NCBI GenBank assembly: GCA_004297545.1
Contig: SCTB01000112.1
Coordinates: 1-43,574, forward strand
Direction: 5' to 3'
DNA from: Alphaproteobacteria bacterium
GTDB taxonomy: Bacteria > Pseudomonadota > Alphaproteobacteria > Micavibrionales > UBA2020
Length of the DNA: 43,574 bases
In this document: one piece after another, positions 1-7,275 of the stretch
Position numbering within the stretch: the first letter of the stretch is position 1
How the letters are laid out: each line of letters starts with the position of its first letter
The notes under the pieces: generated by a model
What the model saw: only the letters and a program-made list of their open reading frames with translations
What the model was told of the DNA's origin: nothing
Databases searched by the model: none
Translations under genes and position numbers: made by a program

Positions 1-13
1 GCTCTTCCGATCT
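1..13. other. Illumina adapter remnant at contig edge
   Basis: The first 13 bases (gctcttccgatct) are identical to the 3' end shared by the Illumina TruSeq adapters. They are followed by ordinary coding sequence whose frame is broken by a TAG formed at the junction (13-15). The stretch is therefore a library artefact, not genome sequence, and the real sequence starts near base 14. Confidence 0.9.
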
Positions 14-75
14 AGGTAACCGACCGCGTCATCCTCGACATCGCGCCCGACAGGATTATCCGATGCGCGGCCTGA
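14..75 (+). CDS. C-terminal tail of polyamine ABC transporter ATP-binding protein (partial)
   Basis: About 20 codons ending in TGA at 73-75 read VTDRVILDIAPDRIIRCAA. The pattern resembles the last strand of the TOBE domain that closes PotA/PotG-type ATPases. The 5' part is missing because the contig begins here. Position directly upstream of two permeases and a binding protein fits the ATPase-permease-permease-binding protein order of spermidine/putrescine importers. The identification rests mostly on context and a short residue match. A second frame stays open through the downstream palindrome to a TGA at 186-188, but its product is repeat-derived and is less likely to be real. Confidence 0.5.
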
Positions 76-78
76 GAC

Positions 79-169
79 GTCATTCCGAGCGCAGCGAGGA
101 ATCTTCGCCGCCACCGGCGATACCGGTATTGTGTCACCTGAAAAGATCCCTCGCGGCGCTCGGAATGAC
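79..169. repeat. 91-bp palindromic element, family A copy 1
   Basis: Outer inverted arms: left arm 79-105 (gtcattccgagcgcagcgag and onward), right arm about 141-169, which is its near-perfect reverse complement. The centre carries a short ccggtattg motif. The same element, also 91 bp, occurs at 1856-1946. It sits between the ATPase stop and the Shine-Dalgarno sequence of the first permease. Elements of this kind, which translate as HSERSEES...LKRSLA, are widespread dispersed palindromes in bacterial genomes; mobility is not shown here. Confidence 0.85.
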
Positions 170-184
170 ATTGAGGGATGTGGC

Positions 185-1054
185 ATGAAATCCCGCGCCG
201 CCCTTCTCCTCCTCCCCTTCCTCGTCATCATGGGCGTGTTTTTTGCGCTGCCGCTGCTGCTGATTGTCGGCTATTCGTTTATGACGCAGCATTACCCGGG
301 CGGGGTGGAGTGGCCGCTGACGGTGGAAGCCTATATCCAGATTTTCTATGACCGCGATTTCGACAATTTGCTGGAATTCGACCCTCAGTACCTGATCGTC
401 TTCTGGCGCTCGCTGAAGCTGGCGGGTGTCTGCACGATCTCCTGCCTGCTGATCGGATTTCCGATGGCCTATCACATGGCCACGCGCCCGCCCGAAAAGC
501 GCAACCTGTGGATCATGCTGGTCACCATCCCGTTCTGGACGAACCTGCTCATCCGCACCTATGCCTGGATTCTGATTTTGCGCACCGACGGCATCGCGAA
601 CAACACGCTCAAATCACTGCACGTCATCACGGATTCCCTGCCGCTGCTGTATAACGATTTCGCCGTCGGCCTCGGCCTGCTGTACAGCTACCTGCCCTTT
701 ATGGTGCTGCCGATCTATTCGAACCTCGAGCGCATGGACTGGCGCCTGACCGAGGCCGCCGCCGACCTTTACGCAAACCGCACGCAGACGTTGTTGAAAG
801 TCACCATTCCGCTGGCCATGCCAGGCATCCTTGCGGGGAGCATCCTCGTCTTTATCCCGGCCATCGGTTCCTACCTCGCCCCCGTGCTGCTGGGCGGCGG
901 GCATTCGCTGATGATCGGCACGATGATCGAGCAGCAGTTCGGCACCGCGGGCAACTGGCCCTTCGGCTCGGCTTCTTCCGTCGCGCTGATGGCGATTGTC
1001 CTTCTGGGCCTTATGATCATGGCGCGGCGCGGCGGCATGAAGGAGTTGCTGTAA
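185..1054 (+). CDS. potB: Spermidine/putrescine ABC transporter permease (PotB-like)
   Basis: Inner-membrane permease of a polyamine importer, about 289 residues, the usual length. The N-terminus has a hydrophobic segment (LLLLPFLVIMGVFFALPLLL), followed by about five more membrane segments. The cytoplasmic EAA loop that docks on the ATPase is visible as EAAADLYANRTQTLLKVTIP. I start at ATG 185 because GAGGG at 173-177 lies 7 bases upstream. A longer frame from GTG 131 would only translate the right arm of the palindromic element. The next permease begins one base after this stop, so both are co-translated. Substrate choice between putrescine and spermidine, or another PotABCD-family ligand, cannot be read from sequence. 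Confidence 0.9.
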   Translation: MKSRAALLLLPFLVIMGVFFALPLLLIVGYSFMTQHYPGGVEWPLTVEAYIQIFYDRDFDNLLEFDPQYLIVFWRSLKLAGVCTISCLLIGFPMAYHMATRPPEKRNLWIMLVTIPFWTNLLIRTYAWILILRTDGIANNTLKSLHVITDSLPLLYNDFAVGLGLLYSYLPFMVLPIYSNLERMDWRLTEAAADLYANRTQTLLKVTIPLAMPGILAGSILVFIPAIGSYLAPVLLGGGHSLMIGTMIEQQFGTAGNWPFGSASSVALMAIVLLGLMIMARRGGMKELL

Positions 1055-1055
1055 C

Positions 1056-1841
1056 ATGGCGAATGAAACAAAACTCCCCGGCATCGCGCCCGCCGCATGG
1101 CTGGGCCTGGCGTTCCTTTATGCGCCGATTGCCGTGGTGGTTTTCTTTTCCTTCAACACGGGGCACCGCGTAACGGTCTGGGAGGGCTTCAGCTCGCACT
1201 GGTATGCTTCAGCGCTGGAAAACGCCGACCTGCGCCGGGCGACGATCAATTCGCTGATCGTGGGCGCGGGCGCGACGATATGCTCCACGATCATCGCGCT
1301 GATGGTGGCGCTGGCCATGCGCACCGGCAAGGTGCCCAACCGCGTTCAGCAGACGACCTATACGCTGATGACGCTGCCGCTGCTGATCCCCGAAATCGTA
1401 ATTGCGATTGCCTCCATGACCTTCTTCGCGGCTATCGGGCTGAAAATGGGCCTTGGCAATGTGCTGCTGGCCCATACCGTCTTTTGCATTCCCTTCGCCT
1501 ATTCGCCCATCCGCGCGCGCATCGAAACCATCCCCGCCGCGATGACCGAGGCCGCGGCCGACCTCTACGCCGGCCCGTGGCAGGCCGCGCGCTATGTAAC
1601 GCTGCCGCTGCTGCTGCCCGGCGTCGTCTCGGGCGCGATGCTCGCCTTCATCACCTCCATCGACGATTTCATCATCACCCAGCTCGTCGCCCCGCCCGGC
1701 GCCATGACCCTGCCCGTCTATATCTACAGCATGGTGCGCAAGGGCATCACGCCGGAAATTAACGCCATCTCGTCGCTGCTGCTGGTCGTTTCGATGTTCA
1801 TGGTCTTTGCCTCGTTTGTGATCAACCAAAGGAAGAATTGA
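1056..1841 (+). CDS. potC: Spermidine/putrescine ABC transporter permease (PotC-like)
   Basis: Second inner-membrane permease of the importer, 261 residues. It has six predicted hydrophobic segments and its own EAA loop (EAAADLYAGPWQAARYVTLP), followed by the family's typical SIDDFIITQLVAPPG stretch. AAGGAG lies just upstream of the ATG, inside the end of the first permease gene. The stop at 1839-1841 is one base before the ATG of the binding protein, consistent with one polycistronic message. It should pair with the upstream permease as the heterodimeric channel. Confidence 0.92.
   Translation: MANETKLPGIAPAAWLGLAFLYAPIAVVVFFSFNTGHRVTVWEGFSSHWYASALENADLRRATINSLIVGAGATICSTIIALMVALAMRTGKVPNRVQQTTYTLMTLPLLIPEIVIAIASMTFFAAIGLKMGLGNVLLAHTVFCIPFAYSPIRARIETIPAAMTEAAADLYAGPWQAARYVTLPLLLPGVVSGAMLAFITSIDDFIITQLVAPPGAMTLPVYIYSMVRKGITPEINAISSLLLVVSMFMVFASFVINQRKN
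1828..1835 (+). promoter_or_regulatory. Shine-Dalgarno that decides the potD start
   Basis: AAAGGAAG lies 7 bases upstream of ATG 1843. The alternative start at ATG 1942, beyond the palindromic element, has no such sequence. This favours initiation at 1843 and hence translation through the inserted element. Confidence 0.65.
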
Positions 1842-1842
1842 T

Positions 1843-2949
1843 ATGCAATATACATGTCATTCCGAGCGCAGCGAGGAATCTTCGCGACCATCAGCACCTC
1901 CGGTATTGCGGCGCCTGAAAAGATCCCTCGCTACGCTCGGGATGACGGTTTTGCTTGCGATAGCCCTGATACCCGCGGCCCGCGCCGACGACGGCAAGCT
2001 GTACCTTTATATCTGGGACACCTATGCCGACAAGACGCTGTTCGACAAGTTCGAAAAAGAAACCGGCATCCAGGTCGTGACCGACATTTATTCAAGCATG
2101 GAGACCCTGCTGGCCAAGCTGCAGTCCGGCGCCGCTTATGACATCGTGGCGCCGACGGGCAATTATGTGCCGCTGCTCGCTTCCGAAAACCTGCTGCTCC
2201 CGCTGCCCGACGAGCTGAGGCCCTTGGGCGCCAAGATGAGCGACGCGGTGAAGAACCCAAGTTATGACGTGGATTACCAGTATGTGTTGCCCCTGTTCTG
2301 GGGCACGACCTCCCTCGCCGTGAACACGAAGCTGACGAAAGAAGACGTGACGAGCTGGCGCCAGTTCTTCGAGCGCCCGGAAGCCGAGGGAAAGACGCTG
2401 GGCGTGCTCGATGATATCTCGACCGTCATGAATATCGTCTCCGTCGCGGCCGGAAAAAACTTCTGCGACCCGACGCCGGACACCTTGAAGACGCTGCAGG
2501 CGATGCTGATAAAGCAAAAGCCCTTCGTGAAGGTCTATGGCGCTGACGGATATTCGGAGCGCCTGGCATCCAACGAAGTGACCATGCAGATGGCCTGGAG
2601 CGGCGACGTCTACCGCGCGCGCAAGGACAACCCCGCGCTCAAATACGTCTACCCGAAAGAGGGCGTGGAAGTCTGGGTCGACAATTTCGCAATCCCGGCG
2701 GCATCAAAGAACGTGGAATCCGCCGCAAAATTCATCGCCTTTATCATGAAGCCCGAAAACATGGCCGAATACGCGCAATATGCCGGCATGGTGCCCTCGA
2801 TCGAAGCCGCGAAACCGCTGCTGCCCGCTTCCTTCCGCAACGCGCCGGAATTCAACATCCCGGACGGCATCAAGGGCCCCCTCTCCACCAACTGCCCGCC
2901 GCGGGTGGTGAAGAACTACAACAAGATATGGCAGAGGTTGTTGCGATAA
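1843..2949 (+). CDS. potD: Polyamine ABC transporter periplasmic binding protein (PotD/PotF-like) with repeat-derived leader
   Basis: Periplasmic ligand-binding protein that delivers polyamine to the permeases, 368 residues as started here. The mature part opens with YLYIWDTYADKTLFDKFEKE, the type II periplasmic binding fold of PotD/PotF, and continues at normal family length. The leader is unusual. Residues 5-34 are encoded by a 91-bp palindromic element (1856-1946) and include the basic stretch RRLKR. The hydrophobic core follows (TVLLAIALIPAARA) with a likely cleavage site ARA/DD. A start at 1942 (M34) would give a signal peptide with no positive charge and no Shine-Dalgarno, so 1843 is preferred. 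Last gene of the operon; palindromes follow the stop. Confidence 0.9.
   Translation: MQYTCHSERSEESSRPSAPPVLRRLKRSLATLGMTVLLAIALIPAARADDGKLYLYIWDTYADKTLFDKFEKETGIQVVTDIYSSMETLLAKLQSGAAYDIVAPTGNYVPLLASENLLLPLPDELRPLGAKMSDAVKNPSYDVDYQYVLPLFWGTTSLAVNTKLTKEDVTSWRQFFERPEAEGKTLGVLDDISTVMNIVSVAAGKNFCDPTPDTLKTLQAMLIKQKPFVKVYGADGYSERLASNEVTMQMAWSGDVYRARKDNPALKYVYPKEGVEVWVDNFAIPAASKNVESAAKFIAFIMKPENMAEYAQYAGMVPSIEAAKPLLPASFRNAPEFNIPDGIKGPLSTNCPPRVVKNYNKIWQRLLR
1856..1946. repeat. 91-bp palindromic element, family A copy 2, inside potD
   Basis: Same arms and length as the element at 79-169: left arm 1856-1882, right arm about 1918-1946, with a central cctccggtattg. It lies in frame at the 5' end of the binding-protein gene and is open in the potD frame throughout, so its sequence becomes the n-region of the signal peptide. 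Confidence 0.88.
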
Positions 2950-3083
2950 CTCTCCTCCCCTTTGGGGGAGGAAGGGGCCCGCGCCGGTGGCGTGGGAAGG
3001 TTGGGGTACTTCGTGCAGCGATAGCTGAGAGTTTGATAGTACCCTCACCCTCACCCTCTCCTTTGGGAGAGGGTGAGGGTACT
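2950..3083. repeat. Two-armed palindromic intergenic repeat after potD
   Basis: Directly after the potD stop there is a hairpin (ctcctcccctttgggggagg), then at about 3041-3081 a longer hairpin (accctctcctttgggagagggt, part shown). This gap separates potD from the convergent efflux gene ending at 3109. No gene is seen in it. The hairpins could also stop transcription from both sides, which is inference. Confidence 0.7.
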
Positions 3084-3108
3084 TGCCGGACTAGAAACTT
3101 ATTCAGCT

Positions 3109-4554
3109 CTACTTCTTCTTCACTTCCGTCTTCGCCGGCGCCACGACCGTCACGGATTTCTCAACAGCCGCCTTCTTGACGACGGCAGGTTTCGCGGGAC
3201 CGTTATGCCAGCCGCCGCCGAGGGCTTTATACAGGTCAACGATGGCGTTGAGCAGTTCCAGCTCGGACTGGGCATGGGAGTCTTCGGCGGAGAGCAGCGT
3301 GCGCTGGGAGTCGAGCATGGTCTGGTAATCTACCGAGCCCGCCTGGTAAAGATCACGCGACAAATTGTATGTCTTGCGCGATTCCGCCATCGCGACGCTG
3401 AACGACTGTTCGCGCGCGCGCGCGGCCTTGGCCGACGACAGCGCGTTTTCGACTTCCTGCAGCGAGGTCAGGATGATCTTGCGGTAATTTTCCGCCAGTT
3501 CCATTTCGCGCGCGGTCGCCTTCTGCACGCCGCCCTGCAGCGCGCCCCCGTGGAAGATGGGCCCGACCAGCGAGGCCGCCAGCGCCAGCGACTGCGCGGC
3601 GGGGTTAAAGGCCGCGAGCGCCGTGGCGCCAAGATTGATGGAGGGGAACAAGGCCGCGCGCGCGACGCCGATATCGGCATTCGCTGCGATGAGATCCTGC
3701 TCGGACTTGCGGATGTCAGGCCGCTGCTGCGCGACCGCCGAGGGCTGCGTGAGCGGCACCTTCGGCGCCTTTATCTGGCTGAGGAGTTTCGTCTTCAGCT
3801 TGAAGTTCTTCGGCGCCTGGCCGAGGAGAACCGAGAGCGCGTTTTCGGAGATCGACGCCTGGTTCTTGAGCGCCGCCAGCGCGGCCTCGTTGGTCGCGAC
3901 TTCCGCCTTCTGGCGGGAGACGTCGAGCGCGGAAGACGAACCCGCATCGAAGCGCGCCTGCACGATCTTCATCACGTTGCGCTCGTTGACGAGGTTGCTT
4001 TCCGCAATCGCCACGCGCTCACGCAGGTTGACGAGGCTGAAATACTGCCTGGCCACGTCGCCCATGAGCACAAGCGCCAGCGCGTCATGGTCAAAGACGC
4101 TTCCCGTGAGGCGCGCGCGCGCGGCCTTCACGCCCGCGCGGTTGCCGCCGAAGAGGTCGAGCTCATAGCCGACGGAAAGGCCGGCGCTGTTGTCGGTATC
4201 CCAGCGCGAGTCCCGCCCCTTGCGGTGCGACAAGGTGCCGCCCGCGTTCCCCGTCGCGTCCAGCGTCGGGAACAATTCGGCGCCCGCAATGCGCGCACTC
4301 GCCCGCGCCTGCTGCACGCGCGCCAGCGCCGCGCGCAGGTCGTTGTTGTTGGCGAGCGCCATGTCCATCAGCGCGTTCAGTTCCTTGTTGTTGAAATTCT
4401 TCCACCAGTCGGCGTTGATGGTGGCGGGCTCCATGGCCACCTTGCCGCCCTTCCAGAAGGTCGGCATGTCGACATTGGGCTTTAAATATTCCGGGATGAG
4501 CGAGCATCCGGAAAGCACGGCCACGATGGCAAGGGTGGAGGCAAGATTTTTCAT
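3109..4554 (-). CDS. NodT/OprM-family outer-membrane efflux lipoprotein
   Basis: TolC-like outer-membrane channel of a tripartite efflux pump, 481 residues. A lipoprotein signal (MKNLASTLAIVAVLSGC) puts the lipidated cysteine at residue 17. The body is two OEP repeats rich in Ala, Gln and Leu heptads, with conserved pieces such as YELDLFGG and RPDIRKSEQDLIAANADIG. The C-terminus has a Lys/Val/Ala-rich tail of about 28 residues that is not typical of the family. The start codon is only four bases from the end of a degenerate MacB-type permease, so it was probably the last gene of a macA-macB-nodT operon. With its partners gone from this locus, its pump and substrate are unknown. Confidence 0.9.
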   Translation of the reverse strand: MKNLASTLAIVAVLSGCSLIPEYLKPNVDMPTFWKGGKVAMEPATINADWWKNFNNKELNALMDMALANNNDLRAALARVQQARASARIAGAELFPTLDATGNAGGTLSHRKGRDSRWDTDNSAGLSVGYELDLFGGNRAGVKAARARLTGSVFDHDALALVLMGDVARQYFSLVNLRERVAIAESNLVNERNVMKIVQARFDAGSSSALDVSRQKAEVATNEAALAALKNQASISENALSVLLGQAPKNFKLKTKLLSQIKAPKVPLTQPSAVAQQRPDIRKSEQDLIAANADIGVARAALFPSINLGATALAAFNPAAQSLALAASLVGPIFHGGALQGGVQKATAREMELAENYRKIILTSLQEVENALSSAKAARAREQSFSVAMAESRKTYNLSRDLYQAGSVDYQTMLDSQRTLLSAEDSHAQSELELLNAIVDLYKALGGGWHNGPAKPAVVKKAAVEKSVTVVAPAKTEVKKK

Positions 4555-4558
4555 ATTT

Positions 4559-4925
4559 TTACTCCGAGGAAAGCTCCACGACCGGATCCAGCCGCGCCGC
4601 CTTGCGCGCCGGAAGGAAGCCGAAGACCAGCCCGGTCAGAACAGCCGAGCAGAAGGCCAGCAAAGGCGGCCATATAGAAAATATCACAGAAACATCGAAC
4701 AGGGAAATGACTTCCGGGGTTCCAAAACCCAGCAAGATCCCGAGGAATCCGCCGATTATGCAGACTACGGCGGCCTCGATGTTGAACTGCAGCATGATGT
4801 CCCTCATCCGCGCGCCCCTTGGCCATGCGGATGCCGCCGACCAGCAGCGAAATTGCAGCAACCGCGCTCAAGAGCAGCGTCATCGTATTCTGCGTGTCCT
4901 GCGCGAAAAAGGAATTTTTTGACAT
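4559..4925 (-). pseudogene. macB: Remnant of macB-type ABC permease (3' end, deleted and frameshifted)
   Basis: Two minus-strand frames together spell the last quarter of a MacB permease. One gives SFFAQDTQNTMTLLLSAVAA and ISLLVGGI. The other gives GARMRDIMLQFNIEAAVVCI through FLPARKAARLDPVVELSSE with a stop at 4559-4561. The ATPase and periplasmic domains are missing. The normal stretch of about 20 residues between LLVGGIG and GIRMA is absent. A single extra G in the aagggg run at RMAKG then shifts the frame. Truncation plus deletion plus frameshift makes this a decayed gene rather than a sequencing error alone. Confidence 0.8.
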
Positions 4926-4934
4926 AAAAATACC

Positions 4935-4970
4935 GATGCCCGCGCTGCACAAAGCTGCAGCGCGGGCATC
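4935..4970 (-). terminator. Intrinsic terminator of the small secreted-protein gene
   Basis: A perfect 15-bp inverted repeat (gatgcccgcgctgca / tgcagcgcgggcatc) with a 6-base loop. On the minus strand it is followed by a T-rich stretch (ggtatttttatg). It lies 26 bases beyond the stop of the gene at 4997. Confidence 0.75.
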
Positions 4971-4996
4971 TGGTAACCTGTTATGGTGAAGCGCGG

Positions 4997-5332
4997 TTAT
5001 TTCGGCGCGGCGGGAATCCCCGGCGGCGCCATGGAGGGCGGCGGAGGGGCCTTGGCGTTGAAATCAATCGCGGAATCATGGGTGCGGTTCCGGACATCGT
5101 CCTCGGTGTAACCGCGCGTGGTCATGCAGTTGATATAGGTGGAGGTCACCACTTCCTTGGCCGGCGACAAGCCGGCGCTGTCTGGCCGCAGGGCGACTTC
5201 CTTGCATTCTTCGCTGTCCTGCATGAATCTGGCGATGGGAGGCACCTTTTCAGCCGAAAGAGCCGGAAGCGAAGCGCCGGCGAGCAGTGCAGCGCACATC
5301 AGCGCGGGAAGAATTCTGAAATATTTTTTCAT
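4997..5332 (-). CDS. Small secreted protein with a C...CMTTRGY motif
   Basis: 111 residues. A Sec signal peptide (MKKYFRILPALMCAALLAGA, cleavage likely near ALSA/EK) is followed by a short helical region with two cysteines, SEECKEV and INCMTTRGYTEDD, and a Pro/Ala-rich C-terminus. The CMxxRGY pattern is common in small alphaproteobacterial exported proteins of unknown role. The start at 5332 is chosen because GGAGG lies about 8 bases upstream; a longer frame from 5368 adds residues ahead of the signal peptide with no support. No function can be assigned. It has its own terminator downstream. Confidence 0.75.
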   Translation of the reverse strand: MKKYFRILPALMCAALLAGASLPALSAEKVPPIARFMQDSEECKEVALRPDSAGLSPAKEVVTSTYINCMTTRGYTEDDVRNRTHDSAIDFNAKAPPPPSMAPPGIPAAPK

Positions 5333-5413
5333 GGCGGACCTCCGGATATGCATACAGCTATGTACCAATTATAGCGCATAAGGCGAGAAAAAGAATAGCC
5401 TCTTCCTCCAATG

Positions 5414-5818
5414 TTATGGAGCCGGCGTATTCTGTGGGACAATCGGCGTGCGCGTGCAATCCGGGTGCTTGAGCGTCGCGGTCAGGGAGGCGGAACCGGC
5501 CGCGCCCTCAGGTCCGGTCACCCAGACATTCACGGCCGCGCCGGGGGCATAGGCGGCGGCATCCTGGTCGCCCGGCGGCGCCGTCACCGTGTCGCCTTCC
5601 TTGCCGCAATTGCCGTAGTCCATCATGCAGGTGCCGTGCATTTTCACCAGCTTCAGCGTGACGCCCTCCAGGCCCGCGGAAACGACCTGCGCCTCCCAGT
5701 CGCATCCCGGCGGCCCCTCGATCATGCCGGGGGAAGAGGCGCGGGCAGGTGGCGTCAAACCAAGCGCGGTAATGAACACTGCCGTCAGGATGATAACTTT
5801 GAAAGGATACATACTCAT
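5414..5818 (-). CDS. Secreted cysteine-containing protein of unknown function
   Basis: 134 residues. Signal peptide MSMYPFKVIILTAVFITALG with probable cleavage after ARA (ARA/SSP). The mature part is about 100 residues with five cysteines (PPGCDWE, HGTCMMDYGNCGKEGD, HPDCTRT) and repeated beta-strand-like segments, ending in a Pro-rich tail. It looks like a small periplasmic or exported beta-domain, possibly disulfide-bonded. The start at 5818 lies one base after the stop of the MreB-like gene (tga-a-atg), so the two are translationally coupled. A start two codons later (5812) is possible. I recognise no family. Confidence 0.7.
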   Translation of the reverse strand: MSMYPFKVIILTAVFITALGLTPPARASSPGMIEGPPGCDWEAQVVSAGLEGVTLKLVKMHGTCMMDYGNCGKEGDTVTAPPGDQDAAAYAPGAAVNVWVTGPEGAAGSASLTATLKHPDCTRTPIVPQNTPAP

Positions 5819-5819
5819 T

Positions 5820-6311
5820 TCACATTTCCAATAATTTTTGTTCTGCTTCTTCGCCCGAAAGTCCTTCGAACGCATCCTGCCCCAGAAATGTTACCTTGCC
5901 TATCCCCGCCTGCAAGCATATCTCCTGAAGCGCACGGTATTCGATGGCGCTGACGCCGCCGTCGAGATTCTTGGTGACTTGAATGAATGCGCGCGGCAAA
6001 AGAAAACTTTTATCCGTGACACTTCTGACGGCATACTGCAGCAAGTTCCCTGCCGCTTCAAAATCGTCGACAAGCACACGCGGGTGGCTGTCGAAGGGCG
6101 CCAGCCTGACAATGTTGCTTTCCAGGGGGGCCATCGTCCACGACGCAGCCTGATGCCCGACAGCCATGACCCTTCTCGATTTTCCTTCGCGTGCAGCGAC
6201 AATCACCGCGGGTCCGTCGAAGGTGTTCCCCGTATGCAGGTTTTTGACGAACAGAGCATTGTTGCCAATACGAATAAGCAGCCGAGGCGCTGTCAACAGC
6301 CTCTTACGCAT
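5820..6311 (-). CDS. MreB-like N-terminal half domain (truncated actin fold)
   Basis: 163 residues that follow MreB subdomain IA. LLIRIGNNALFVKNLHTGNT aligns with the phosphate-1 strand region, and VMAVGHQA matches MreB AVGxxA. VLVDDFEAAGNLLQYAVRSV aligns with the MreB stretch containing the IADF motif, and IEYRALQEICLQAGIGKVTF aligns with MreB ERRAIRESAxxAGAREVFL. The nucleotide-binding DLGT is replaced by RIGN. The protein ends before the phosphate-2 motif, so it cannot bind ATP like MreB. Its start overlaps the SGNH hydrolase stop by 8 bases, and it is coupled to the secreted protein downstream. Assignment is by motif reading only; it could be a specialised adaptor or a relic. Confidence 0.6.
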   Translation of the reverse strand: MRKRLLTAPRLLIRIGNNALFVKNLHTGNTFDGPAVIVAAREGKSRRVMAVGHQAASWTMAPLESNIVRLAPFDSHPRVLVDDFEAAGNLLQYAVRSVTDKSFLLPRAFIQVTKNLDGGVSAIEYRALQEICLQAGIGKVTFLGQDAFEGLSGEEAEQKLLEM

Positions 6312-6960
6312 GCCCCGCCTTCACATCCTGCGTGGTCGTCAGGAAGGCGCTAACGCGCTCGGCGATGCGGCGGTGGCCGCTGGCGTTGGGGTGGAGGCCG
6401 TCATAGAGCAGCGCGCGGTAATCGAGCTGCACCCAGTTCTTCCAGATATCGGCGAAGAACAGGTTCTCCTCGCCCGCGATTTTTTCGACCACGGAATTCA
6501 TCAGCTTCACGCGGTCGGAGTGATAGGCTTTTTCCACGTTCCAGGGCAGCGGGTCGACCTTGCGCTGGTCGATGGGGTTCAGGCCGACGACCGCGATTTT
6601 CCTGGTGTATTTGCGCGCGATGCCGAGCAGGCGGCCCATATTCGCCTCGAACTGCTGGGGCTCGCAGAAATATTTCTTTTCCGCCGTGTTGTAATGCGCG
6701 TCGTTCATGCCGACGGCGAAGATGATCAGCGTTTCGACCTCGGGGTCGAAGCGCGCGGCCATTTCGCCCTCGATGCGTTTCAGCATATCTTCGGCCGTGT
6801 CGCCCGGCACGCCGAGGTTATAGGTCAGCGTCTTGTCGCCGCGGCCCGAAATAAACGCCTGGTCGGCGAAGGAGCGCAGGCGCTGGACCCAGCCGCCCTG
6901 CTCGTCCCATTCGCCGTAGGCGATGCTGTCGCCAAAGCAATATACGTGTCGGAGTGTCAT
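6304..6960 (-). CDS. SGNH/GDSL-family hydrolase
   Basis: 218-residue esterase-type hydrolase without an obvious signal peptide, so probably cytoplasmic. All four SGNH blocks are visible: CFGDS with Ser12, the Gly of YNLGVPGD at about 50, the Asn of GMNDAHY at about 86, and DGLHPNASGH with Asp187 and His190. The fold acts on esters or thioesters, but the substrate is not predictable; TesA-like, arylesterase-like and acetylesterase-like members all share these blocks. First gene of the operon that continues into the MreB-like gene with an 8-base overlap. Confidence 0.85.
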   Translation of the reverse strand: MTLRHVYCFGDSIAYGEWDEQGGWVQRLRSFADQAFISGRGDKTLTYNLGVPGDTAEDMLKRIEGEMAARFDPEVETLIIFAVGMNDAHYNTAEKKYFCEPQQFEANMGRLLGIARKYTRKIAVVGLNPIDQRKVDPLPWNVEKAYHSDRVKLMNSVVEKIAGEENLFFADIWKNWVQLDYRALLYDGLHPNASGHRRIAERVSAFLTTTQDVKAGHA

Positions 6961-7045
6961 CTTGTTTTTAAGGCCTTTATGTTTGACGCCGGAATTTCAC
7001 CATATCATTCAATGATTGGGAAGCGGTTAATACCCCCTCTGCCTT

Positions 7046-7140
7046 CGTCATGCCCGCAAAGGCGGGCATCCACCGCTATATGTAATTATATCCCGCTGCC
7101 GCGTTGGCGACCCTGGATCCCCGCCTTCGCGGGGATGACG
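7046..7140. repeat. Two-armed palindromic repeat, family B copy 1
   Basis: Lies in the 315-bp gap 6961-7275 between divergent genes. The left arm (cgtcatgcccgcaaaggcgg and onward) and right arm (tggatccccgccttcgcggg and onward) are inverted copies, and each arm is itself a hairpin. The rest of the gap must hold both promoters, but I see no convincing -35/-10 pair. Confidence 0.8.
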
Positions 7141-7275
7141 GGAGAATCTATTAGGTAAAATATTTCCCTAACTTGCACCCGCGATAATGGCGGCGTAATC
7201 TCTTGAGACTGCGGGATTTTGTTCCATTTCACTGATGGGTAAAGGCCGCCTGCAAAAAGGGGCGATTGAAAAAAC

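Noticed and set aside
131..184. N-terminal extension of the first permease
   Set aside because: The extra codons are the right arm of a palindromic element, and a Shine-Dalgarno at 173-177 points to ATG 185.
3073..4485. Long plus-strand open frame opposite the efflux lipoprotein gene
   Set aside because: It is rich in Arg, with no hydrophobic core or motif, and lies antisense to a gene with clear family features; a shadow caused by GC-rich codons.
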